Source: Singulisphaera sp. GP187 | Lineage (GTDB): Bacteria > Planctomycetota > Phycisphaerae > Phycisphaerales > SM1A02 | Direction: 5' to 3' | DNA length: 6,420 bases | Assembly (NCBI GenBank): GCA_945896765.1 | Contig: CAMDEL010000092.1 | Coordinates: 1 to 6,420 of the forward strand | Shown: piece by piece, positions 1 to 6,287 of the stretch | Layout: the number at the start of each line of letters is the position of its first letter | How positions within the stretch are numbered: position 1 is the first letter of the stretch | Program-made: the position numbers and the translations under genes | Notes under the pieces: generated by a model | Database searches by the model: none | What the model was told of the DNA's origin: nothing | What the model saw: only the letters and a program-made list of their open reading frames with translations

Positions 1-1772
1 AGCGCATTGCAAGTTTCGAGCACAGCTGCGCCAAATCCACCGCGGATGGAATGATCTTCGACGGTAATGATCGGAGTGCCAGCGGTGAGAAGTCTTCGCA
101 GCAAATCTCCATCGATTGGCTTTGCAAAGCGACCGTCATAGAGTTCGACCGCATATTCGCCGTCGAGTTTTTCCAAGGCTTCTGCTGCATCGATTGCGCA
201 GACTCCGAAAGTCAGAATCGCCGCGTCGGGATTCTTGTGCCCGACAAGTTGTCGAGCCTTTCCCATTTCAAATGGCGGGCACGGGACGCCTTCAAAGCGT
301 GGACTGACATTGTCGCGTGGATATCGAACTGAGGAAATCCCTTCGCTGTAATCGTTCATGAAATTGACGCATGCTCGCAGGCTCGATTCGTCCATTGCTG
401 CCATGATGCAAGCCTTCGGCAAGACTGAAAGCAGTGCAATATCGCAGAATCCGTGATGAACTGCGCCGTCGCCGCCGACGAGACCAGCGCGATCAAGGCA
501 GAGTCGTACTGGCAAACCTTGCAGCGCAGCTTCTTGAAATGCTTGATCGAATGCGCGTTGAAGGAAGGTCGAATAGACCGCGAAGAAAGGCTTCCAGCCA
601 GTCTTTGCCAAGCCGGCCATCATGTCGAATGCATGGCTTTCGCAAATGCCGCTATCCCAAACGCGAGTTGGGAATTTATCGATGACTTTGTTGATTCCAG
701 TTCCATCTGGCATCGCAGCGGTGCATGCGACAACCTTGGGATCGCGCTCCATGAGCGAAGTGAGAATTTCGCCGAAGGCAGCGGTGAACGAGCGACCGCC
801 TTTCTTCATCTCGACTTTGCATCCTTCGTTCTCCATCGTTTCAATCTTGAAAGCACTTGGAGAATGGAAAGCGCATGCGTCATTTTCAGCGAACTCATAA
901 CCCTTGCCTTTGATGGTCTTGACATGCAGAACCATCGGATGATCAAAGTGCTTCGCTTCGTTGAGAAAATCGATGAGTGTCGGAAGATCGTGTCCGTCGA
1001 TCGGTCCAACCGTGACAAGTCCGAAATGTTCGAACCAATGATTTTCAGCGATGAAAGCCTTGGATGATTCGCCCATGCGGTGATAAAGACCTTTGAGACT
1101 TTCGCCGCCTGGCATATGTCGCGCCATTTCTTTCGCGCGTTTCTTGAACTCGCCATAAGTATGCGAGAGGCGCAAGCGATCGAAGTATGCAGAGACCGCA
1201 CCCTGTGGTTTTGCGATGCTCATTCCGTTGTCGTTGAGAATGACAAGGAACTGTCTCTTGAGCGTTCCTGCATTATTCAGCCCTTCCATTGCAACGCCAT
1301 TGACGATCGATGCGTCTCCAATAAGCGAGACGGTTCGCCGACCATTGGGCTTATCGACAGTCCAACCTTCACCGTTGAGAGAATCGCCGCGAGCCATACC
1401 GACAGCAGTTGGGATTGCAGTCCCTGCATGACCAACAGTGAAGAGATCGAAATTGGATTCGCGTGGTTCTGGGAAACCAGACATTCCGCCGCGCTGTCGA
1501 AGTCTTGGCAGAAGATGCTGTCGTCCGGTCAGAAGTTTATGGGTGTAGCACTGATGACCGACATCAAAGAGCAACCGGTCATAAGAAAAGTCGAAGACAT
1601 AGTGCATCGCAACAGTGAGTTCGACGACGCCGAGATTGGGAGCCAAATGTCCGCCGCTCTTGGAGACTTGCTCGCAAATAGCGTGGCGAATTTCGGCGCA
1701 AACTTGGACAAGATCCGCCGGAGGAAGAGCCTTCAGATCGGCTGGAGAATGGATGGTTCCAAGGAGATTCAT
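1..1772 (-). CDS. dxs: 1-deoxy-D-xylulose-5-phosphate synthase (DXS), C-terminus cut by window edge
   Basis: The gene reads leftward and stays open to base 1, giving 590 codons; the family is about 620-640 residues, so roughly the last 40-50 are missing. DXS is a cytoplasmic thiamine-diphosphate enzyme that condenses pyruvate with glyceraldehyde 3-phosphate, the first step of the MEP isoprenoid pathway. Visible motifs: GHLAPNLGVVEL (41-52), DVGHQ (70-74), GMSGFP (96-101), GHAGTAIP (114-121), cofactor motif GDAS...NDN (152-182), NDNGMSI (180-186), KTIKGKGY (285-292), the transketolase catalytic Glu in CESHA (E378), STFLQRAFDQ (401-410) and the DRAG...DGAVHHG segment (427-441). Known family members usually have GDG, AEQHA and DGxTHxG at three of these places; here they read GDA, CESHA and DGAVHHG, so this is a divergent but apparently intact subfamily member. 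The ATG at 1772 opens the usual short N-terminus; no Shine-Dalgarno sequence precedes it. ispA lies 101 bp upstream on the same strand, which supports a shared isoprenoid role. Confidence 0.95.
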   Translation of the reverse strand, partial: MNLLGTIHSPADLKALPPADLVQVCAEIRHAICEQVSKSGGHLAPNLGVVELTVAMHYVFDFSYDRLLFDVGHQCYTHKLLTGRQHLLPRLRQRGGMSGFPEPRESNFDLFTVGHAGTAIPTAVGMARGDSLNGEGWTVDKPNGRRTVSLIGDASIVNGVAMEGLNNAGTLKRQFLVILNDNGMSIAKPQGAVSAYFDRLRLSHTYGEFKKRAKEMARHMPGGESLKGLYHRMGESSKAFIAENHWFEHFGLVTVGPIDGHDLPTLIDFLNEAKHFDHPMVLHVKTIKGKGYEFAENDACAFHSPSAFKIETMENEGCKVEMKKGGRSFTAAFGEILTSLMERDPKVVACTAAMPDGTGINKVIDKFPTRVWDSGICESHAFDMMAGLAKTGWKPFFAVYSTFLQRAFDQAFQEAALQGLPVRLCLDRAGLVGGDGAVHHGFCDIALLSVLPKACIMAAMDESSLRACVNFMNDYSEGISSVRYPRDNVSPRFEGVPCPPFEMGKARQLVGHKNPDAAILTFGVCAIDAAEALEKLDGEYAVELYDGRFAKPIDGDLLRRLLTAGTPIITVEDHSIRGGFGAAVLETCNA

Positions 1773-1791
1773 AGGTAATTCTTGTGAAAGG

Positions 1792-1821
1792 AGTATAGCG
1801 AGTTTGTGAAGCGGAGTCGAA
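1792..1821 (-). promoter_or_regulatory. Possible promoter in the ispA-dxs gap
   Basis: On the minus strand a good -10 box, TATACT (1797-1792), lies 19 nt before the dxs ATG. The matching -35 region (around 1821-1815, TTCGAC or TTTCGA) is poor. An AT-rich palindrome, AAAATTTT (1834-1841), lies just upstream and could act as an UP-like element. No terminator hairpin is visible between ispA and dxs, so read-through from ispA is also expected. This is a motif match only. Confidence 0.25.
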
Positions 1822-1873
1822 AGTATCTGTTTGAAAATTTTGATTGCCGATGGTGCAAGAATTTGGCAGAGAA

Positions 1874-2758
1874 CTACCGAGTTCGAGCAGCAAGATATTC
1901 GGTCACCAGTATGAGATGCTCAGCATTTGACCCAAGCGGTTCGAGAGCAGCAAGAGATTCCTTGCGTAATCGTGCGATTTCATGGCGAGTTTCTTCAACA
2001 CCATACACCGCTGGATAGGTGAGTTTTCCTGCGTCATGATCCTTGCCAACAGCCTTGCCTACATGCTCCGCGGACTGAGTGACATCCAAGAGATCGTCAA
2101 CAGCTTGGAACATGAGTCCGATGAGATCTCCCCAATGATCAATGGCAGCAAAACTTTCTGCGCGTGCTCCCCCACAAATCGCACCCACTCTGCATGAGCA
2201 TCGAAGAAGCGCTCCAGTTTTATGGTTGTGAATAATGTGCAGTCGCTCGTGCGGAGTCGCACCTTCACTGAAACCTCCGAGCGTGTCATAGACCTGACCA
2301 ACAATCATTGCCGAAGTTGCATTGGTCACTTCAAGAGCGATGCGCCCGACATCGCGAGGAGTCGAACAGGCGGCATGCATTGCAAGCGCGAGGAGCGCAT
2401 CACCAGCGAGAATCGCCATTGCTTCGCCGAACGCCACATGAACTGTTGGACGACCTCGTCGCATGAGATCGTTGTCGAGAGCTGGAAGATCATCATGAAC
2501 GAGACTGAATGCATGCACCATTTCGACAGCAGCTGCAGCCTCGACAGCATCCTTCATAGAAGCACCGACTGCTTCACAGCATCGCAGAGTGAGCAGGGGC
2601 CGAAGCCGTTTTCCGCCCCCAAGAAGAGCGTGTGAAACCGCATCTCGTAAGTTCGAAGGATAGGCAGCTTCGTGAACGAATCGTTCAAGCCGTCGTTCGA
2701 TCTGTCCAAGCAATGAGGGGCAGAAGACTTCGTTTTCAATCGTGGGTGCTGCACGCAT
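1874..2758 (-). CDS. ispA: Short-chain polyprenyl diphosphate synthase, probably farnesyl diphosphate synthase
   Basis: The 294-residue product matches the usual length of bacterial IspA. It is a cytoplasmic trans-prenyltransferase that adds isopentenyl diphosphate to allylic diphosphates. Motifs in order: GGGKRLRP (47-54), the first Asp-rich motif DDLPALDND (89-97) followed by RRGRPT, GEAMAILAGDALL (111-123), GQVYDTLGG (154-162), KTGAL (180-184), FQAVDDLLDV (217-226, second Asp-rich motif) and GKDHDAGKLTYP (238-249). The two-residue insertion in the first Asp-rich motif together with an aromatic residue five positions before it (F84) is the known pattern of bacterial type II farnesyl synthases, so a C15 product is inferred; C20 cannot be excluded. 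The reading frame is open upstream to 2983, but that part lies antisense to the next gene and has no family similarity. ATG 2758 gives the normal N-terminus. dxs follows 101 bp downstream. No xseB, often found before ispA, is present: the next gene upstream is divergent. Confidence 0.95.
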   Translation of the reverse strand: MRAAPTIENEVFCPSLLGQIERRLERFVHEAAYPSNLRDAVSHALLGGGKRLRPLLTLRCCEAVGASMKDAVEAAAAVEMVHAFSLVHDDLPALDNDLMRRGRPTVHVAFGEAMAILAGDALLALAMHAACSTPRDVGRIALEVTNATSAMIVGQVYDTLGGFSEGATPHERLHIIHNHKTGALLRCSCRVGAICGGARAESFAAIDHWGDLIGLMFQAVDDLLDVTQSAEHVGKAVGKDHDAGKLTYPAVYGVEETRHEIARLRKESLAALEPLGSNAEHLILVTEYLAARTR

Positions 2759-2766
2759 TAGGATCA

Positions 2767-2794
2767 AGTGTAGTGAATACCCGAAAAACGCCAA
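2767..2794 (-). promoter_or_regulatory. Predicted sigma70-like promoter for ispA, possibly leaderless
   Basis: On the minus strand TTGGCG (2794-2789) and TACACT (2772-2767) are separated by 16 bp. The -10 box ends only 8 nt before the ispA ATG, so transcription would start at or within a base or two of the start codon. No Shine-Dalgarno sequence lies between. This is visible by motif only; the start point is inferred. Confidence 0.4.
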
Positions 2795-2796
2795 CT

Positions 2797-2802
2797 TACT
2801 AT
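2797..2802 (+). promoter_or_regulatory. Possible -10 box for the ExbB-type gene
   Basis: TACTAT (four of six consensus positions) lies 11 nt before the ATG at 2814. No convincing -35 box is seen at the right distance (TGAATA at 2774-2779 is the nearest). It sits almost against the -35 box of the divergent ispA promoter, so the two directions would compete for polymerase or share control. A weak call. Confidence 0.22.
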
Positions 2803-2813
2803 GATTGCAATCT

Positions 2814-3506
2814 ATGAGTTTCCTTTGGGATGGATTGTCGCTTCTTATGGAGCGTGGTGGACCAGTCATGTGGCCTTTGCTGCTGCTGAGTATCGTCTCG
2901 GTCACCCTGACGGTGGAGCGAATTTGGTTCTGGCGCAAGATGGGGTCGCGTGGATCTCGGGTTCGACTGCGCGCGATGATCAACGCACTTCGAATGAATG
3001 ATGCAGAAACTGTTACAGCATTGGCAGAGTCCGATGACAGTCCATACGGAGCGGTCGCAAATGATTTGGCTTGCGATGGACCTTCCGATGCAATTGCAAT
3101 TGCAGCCGTCGAGCGTCAAAGACCTCGATTGGAGAGGTTCCTGAATATTCAATCAACGATTGTCACTGCGGCTCCGATGCTTGGAATTCTCGGGACAGTT
3201 TCGGGAATCATTCGCAGTTTCGAATTACTTGGTGGTAAAGACACATTGAGTGATCCACGACTTGTTTCTGCAGGAATTGCCGAAGCTCTTGTCGCGACCG
3301 CCAGCGGTCTGGTTGTCGCACTCATTTCGCTCTTTCCATACATGTATTTCCGGTCGCATTCCGACAAGGCGATCGGCGTCATGGAAGGTCTTGTCGCAAG
3401 TGCGAAGTTGGGTGTTGAACGTCACGGCGGCGATCCAGATTCTTCGCTACGAACTGCATCGGTTCGTCTGCAAGAAGAGACGCAGTACCAAGAGTCGAAA
3501 AGCTAA
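2814..3506 (+). CDS. MotA/TolQ/ExbB-family proton channel protein
   Basis: The 230-residue inner-membrane protein has the three-helix plan of the family. TM1 is about residues 16-40 (GGPVMWPLLLL, ending in VERIWFW), then comes a cytoplasmic stretch of about 75 residues, TM2 about 115-138 (APMLGILGTVSGI, 120-132) and TM3 about 153-179 (GIAEALVATASGL, 154-166). T128 and T162 match by motif the conserved pore threonines of ExbB (T148 and T181 in E. coli), and E157 matches the conserved Glu of its GIAEAL segment. These are known to line the proton path and to contact ExbD. ExbB/TolQ normally works as a pentamer around ExbD/TolR to turn proton flow into force on outer-membrane machinery. No ExbD/TolR gene adjoins it; the FHA-phosphatase gene follows after 6 bp. 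The start ATG 2814 gives the family-typical MSFLWDG opening; an in-frame TTG at 2805 would add three residues. No Shine-Dalgarno sequence precedes either. The C-terminal tail (201-230) is polar. Confidence 0.9.
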   Translation: MSFLWDGLSLLMERGGPVMWPLLLLSIVSVTLTVERIWFWRKMGSRGSRVRLRAMINALRMNDAETVTALAESDDSPYGAVANDLACDGPSDAIAIAAVERQRPRLERFLNIQSTIVTAAPMLGILGTVSGIIRSFELLGGKDTLSDPRLVSAGIAEALVATASGLVVALISLFPYMYFRSHSDKAIGVMEGLVASAKLGVERHGGDPDSSLRTASVRLQEETQYQESKS

Positions 3507-3509
3507 AGG
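3505..3509 (+). promoter_or_regulatory. Ribosome binding site of the FHA-phosphatase gene
   Basis: AAAGG overlaps the TAA stop of the channel gene and lies just 3 nt before the ATG at 3513, shorter than ideal spacing. The overlap with the stop suggests translational coupling of the two genes. No other in-frame ATG occurs before codon 93, so the start is not in real doubt. Confidence 0.4.
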
Positions 3510-3512
3510 CGT

Positions 3513-5147
3513 ATGTCAAACGAATCATGCACGCTTGTTCCGCTTGGATCTTGCCCAGCATCTGCGCTTCAATTGCAACCTGATGGAAAAACATGCATCA
3601 TCGGTCGATCGGCTGGTGCCAGTTTGCGCTTGGATCACCAATCTATTTCGCGACAGCACGCTTCACTGATTTTCTTGAATGGTCGTTGGGCAATCACCGA
3701 CCTGGGAAGTCGCCATGGGACTACATTGAATGGAGTTTCGCTGGAAGCGCGTGTTCCAATGCCGCTTCGAAGTGGCGATCGAATCGGAATGAATCCATGG
3801 TCGCTTCGTTTCGATATGGGGCAGAACGAAGGGGCAACAATCGTTCAATCTTCGGCGATGGATTCTGGCGGAACAGTGATCGTTATGGCGCCTTCCAAGG
3901 AGAAGAGCCAAGCACAAATTCAACTCGACCTGCTGATGACTTCATCCGTCTCGATTTATGCCGCAACAACAGAGGTTGAAATAGTGACCGAAGTTGCGAA
4001 AGTTTGTGTTGAGGGCACGAAATGCGAGCGTGCATTGATCGTTCGATTCTTGGATTCTGGAGTTGGAGTAGGAAGTCGTATGGAACTCATAGGTGAATGG
4101 CCCGAAGGTTCTTTGAAGAATCGACCTGTCAGCCGAACATTGTTGAGCGCCGCCGCTAAAGGGAAGCCCGTTCGTTTGAGCGAAGACGATTCGTTTGGCG
4201 CAGCACAAAGCATTGTTGGAACTGGTGTGAACGGCGCTGCGTGCATTCCGATCATGATGGATTCGAGCGTCGAGGCATATCTCTATTTCGATCATTTTCA
4301 AGGCAAAGTGAATTATGAAGAGGTGCTGTCGTTCAGTCAGGCGATTGGTCGCTGGACTGGATTATCACTGATGAAACTTCAGCGCTTCGAGCTTGAATCT
4401 CGCCAGCGCGAATTGCTCGAAGAACTCGCAGCCGCTCGCCAAGTCCAAGAACGAATGATGGGTGCAACTGCTGGAAATCAAGGTGATGTTGTGTGGGCGA
4501 TGTGTTCGATTCCTGGTCAAGTTGTCGCAGGGGATATTTTTGGAGTTCACCGATCTTCAACGCAATTGGGCGTAACGGTTTTTCTAGGAGATGTGAGTGG
4601 AAAGGGACTTGGTCCCGGGCTGCTTATGGCTGCCATCACCGCACATCTTGAAGCGCAACTTTCGGCTGGTATTCGCGCTGGAAAAGCGATTTGCGATCTT
4701 TCAAACTTCGTTTCTTCTCGAGCAGTTTCGGGTCAATTTGCAACATTTGTGATGGCGGAAGTGGACGCAGCAGCGCGAAAGATCAACTTCTTCGATGCAG
4801 GACACGGCTATTACTGCGTTGTCGATCGAGTTGGAAATGTGAAACTAATCGATGTTGATGGTGGAATTCCAATTGGAGTCGTCGAAGATTTCCTGTATGA
4901 AACCACCGAGATTTCCCTCGCCAAGGGAGACCGACTGATTCTTTATAGCGATGGACTTGCAGAGGAACGAAATGATGAAGGGAAGATGCTTGGTCCAGAT
5001 CGAGTTGCCGCAGCTCTGGCAGGAAGTTTGACCTGTGAAGATGACGTGAATCGTTTGACGGAATTGTTGAAGGCGTTTGCCAAGAATGTGAAGTACGCCG
5101 ACGATGTCACGATTGCAAGTTTGATGCTTGCGGCGGATATTGTCTGA
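3513..5147 (+). CDS. FHA-GAF-PP2C (SpoIIE/RsbU-type) serine phosphatase
   Basis: A soluble 544-residue signalling protein with no signal peptide or membrane segment. Domains: FHA, about 8-102, with GRS (31-33), SISRQHA (44-50) and DLGSRHGTTLNG (63-74), the phosphothreonine-binding surface; a linker (103-135) with two similar Thr-hydrophobic motifs, GATIV (107-111) and GGTVIV (119-124); a GAF-like sensor, about 140-288; an amphipathic signalling helix, about 288-316 (ELLEELAAARQVQERM); and a PP2C phosphatase, about 325-541. In the phosphatase the family metal-binding acidic residues appear present: GDIFGV (D341), GDVSGKGLGPG (D360), SDGLAEER (D480) and ADDVTI (D530/D531), plus DAGHGYY (428-434). 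It should therefore be active with Mn or Mg. Known relatives (RsbU, RsbP, SpoIIE) dephosphorylate STAS anti-sigma antagonists; that target here is inferred, since no STAS gene is in the window. It starts 6 bp after the ExbB-type gene and is surely co-transcribed with it. The GAF ligand cannot be told from sequence. Confidence 0.92.
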   Translation: MSNESCTLVPLGSCPASALQLQPDGKTCIIGRSAGASLRLDHQSISRQHASLIFLNGRWAITDLGSRHGTTLNGVSLEARVPMPLRSGDRIGMNPWSLRFDMGQNEGATIVQSSAMDSGGTVIVMAPSKEKSQAQIQLDLLMTSSVSIYAATTEVEIVTEVAKVCVEGTKCERALIVRFLDSGVGVGSRMELIGEWPEGSLKNRPVSRTLLSAAAKGKPVRLSEDDSFGAAQSIVGTGVNGAACIPIMMDSSVEAYLYFDHFQGKVNYEEVLSFSQAIGRWTGLSLMKLQRFELESRQRELLEELAAARQVQERMMGATAGNQGDVVWAMCSIPGQVVAGDIFGVHRSSTQLGVTVFLGDVSGKGLGPGLLMAAITAHLEAQLSAGIRAGKAICDLSNFVSSRAVSGQFATFVMAEVDAAARKINFFDAGHGYYCVVDRVGNVKLIDVDGGIPIGVVEDFLYETTEISLAKGDRLILYSDGLAEERNDEGKMLGPDRVAAALAGSLTCEDDVNRLTELLKAFAKNVKYADDVTIASLMLAADIV

Positions 5148-5148
5148 A

Positions 5149-5168
5149 ATTCTGATTCAGTCAGGAAT
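5149..5168. terminator. Weak hairpin at the convergent junction, possible terminator
   Basis: ATTCTGA (5149-5155) can pair with TCAGGAAT (5161-5168) with one bulged base and a 5-nt loop, just after the phosphatase stop. A short T run (5181-5184) lies 12 nt beyond, too far for a classical intrinsic terminator. A second small palindrome, AACACGGTGTT, lies at 5185-5195 and overlaps the pseudopilin stop codon. The position between convergent genes fits a shared terminator, but the structure is weak. Confidence 0.2.
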
Positions 5169-5193
5169 GCCGATGCTTCATTTTAACACGGTG

Positions 5194-6267
5194 TTACGGT
5201 GCGTGGCTGAAGTTCAGTGTTTCAGCGCATGGGATCCAAAGTCTCAAGTCATTCAGTTCCGTCATGCTTGATGAATTGACGCTTCCATCCGCACGACCGA
5301 CTGAAACGCTCTTGCCATAACGATTAAATGGAATGGATTGATCTTTATAGACGAGAAGTTTTCCGATGTCTCCGCTTTGGATGATGGGCGATGGTGAGAG
5401 GAAAGACGAAATCATCTCTGATACGTTGGAATGAGTCTGCCCATTTAATGCAACATCAATTCCTTCGAGTGTGACTCCACCAAATCCCCAAATTTCATCT
5501 GGTCCCAACCGATGAGGAGTCACCCATGCAGCTCCCGGCAGATACTGATCCAACTTTGAATATGGAGTCGGACTTTGGTTCAGGAATATGCTGGCAGCAA
5601 ATACAATCAATCCAGATGGATTGGGAATACCTGATTGAGTTCTTGCGATCAGTCTGCCTCGTGCAACTCCAGTTGAGCCAACTTGGGTGTAACCATCATT
5701 TCCAAATTTGAGAGTGGGCACAGTTGTTCCGGTCTCCCACCATCCTCCCACGTAATATGCGTTGTATCCAAAGGCTGGTTGCAACGCAGCTCCCGAACCT
5801 TCGAGCGAAGTGCAGGTGCTGAGCGTAGTGGGCAGAGTGATAGGAATCGTGGGGTCTTGATACAGGGAGTAGTCAAGATTGTCCTGCGAATCTTCGCGAT
5901 ATCCCAAGATTGGCTCGGTGTTAAAGTCGAGATATGGAGCCAGCCTCCACGGGTATGTCTGGCAGAGCCTTGGATCAAGCTCAGTACCTTTTTTGTTTTT
6001 GTAGCGCACTTGCCATGCAGAACTTCCTTGAGCACCCTGTTGGACACCACTTTCCAAGAATCCTGGAAGCAATCGATCTTCATACTGTCCGGAATACATC
6101 GACCATGCAAGCATGATCTGCTTGAGTCGATTCATTTCTTTCGTTCGTTTGCCAGTCGCAATTGCTCCTGAGAGCCCAGAGGTAAGCAATCCAACGAGGA
6201 GCACGATGATTGAAATCACCACGAGCAATTCAACGATCGTGAATCCGAATCGACGAGTGTTTTTCAT
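5194..6267 (-). CDS. Type II secretion/type IV pilus-like pseudopilin, planctomycete type
   Basis: The 357-residue product begins with a short basic leader (MKNTRRFG) and the class III signal FTIVELLVVISI: cleavage is expected between G8 and F9, leaving a mature N-terminal Phe and the conserved Glu at mature position 5 (E13). The hydrophobic helix runs to about residue 34 and is followed by a charged helix (39-50), the standard pilin spine. The rest is a large globular exported domain rich in Gly, Ser, Thr and Tyr, with three cysteines (102, 152, 347). Near the end, ADGSV (326-330) matches the DG of the H-X9-DG processing-associated domain common in Planctomycetes pilin-like proteins, but the His position holds Y317. 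It would be processed by a prepilin peptidase and inserted in the inner membrane, either as a pseudopilin of a secretion system or as a surface protein; the role is unknown. An AAAGG site precedes the ATG. Another gene on the same strand ends 20 bp upstream, so an operon is likely. Confidence 0.88.
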   Translation of the reverse strand: MKNTRRFGFTIVELLVVISIIVLLVGLLTSGLSGAIATGKRTKEMNRLKQIMLAWSMYSGQYEDRLLPGFLESGVQQGAQGSSAWQVRYKNKKGTELDPRLCQTYPWRLAPYLDFNTEPILGYREDSQDNLDYSLYQDPTIPITLPTTLSTCTSLEGSGAALQPAFGYNAYYVGGWWETGTTVPTLKFGNDGYTQVGSTGVARGRLIARTQSGIPNPSGLIVFAASIFLNQSPTPYSKLDQYLPGAAWVTPHRLGPDEIWGFGGVTLEGIDVALNGQTHSNVSEMISSFLSPSPIIQSGDIGKLLVYKDQSIPFNRYGKSVSVGRADGSVNSSSMTELNDLRLWIPCAETLNFSHAP

Positions 6268-6275
6268 TTGAAAAG

Positions 6276-6280
6276 CCTTT
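6276..6280 (-). promoter_or_regulatory. Ribosome binding site of the pseudopilin gene
   Basis: On the minus strand AAAGG stands 8 nt before the ATG at 6267, a good distance, and fixes this start. It lies in the 20-bp gap after the stop of the upstream gene. Confidence 0.6.
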
Positions 6281-6287
6281 GCAGAAC

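Noticed and set aside
453..1067. Long plus-strand open frame of 204 codons
   Set aside because: It lies fully antisense to dxs, whose conserved motifs cover the same bases; the product has no recognisable domain and looks like a shadow frame.
1080..1778. Plus-strand open frame of 232 codons
   Set aside because: Antisense to the N-terminal half of dxs, including the strictly conserved GHQ and cofactor motifs. Its length follows from dxs codon bias.
2805..2813. TTG start three codons before the channel ATG
   Set aside because: ATG 2814 yields the family-typical opening and no ribosome binding site favours the TTG.
2759..2983. 75-codon N-terminal extension of ispA
   Set aside because: It is antisense to the start of the channel gene, rich in Arg and Ser with no synthase similarity, and ATG 2758 gives the normal family N-terminus.
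5683..6171. Plus-strand open frame of 162 codons
   Set aside because: Antisense to the pseudopilin coding region, no domain, no ribosome binding site seen; a shadow frame.
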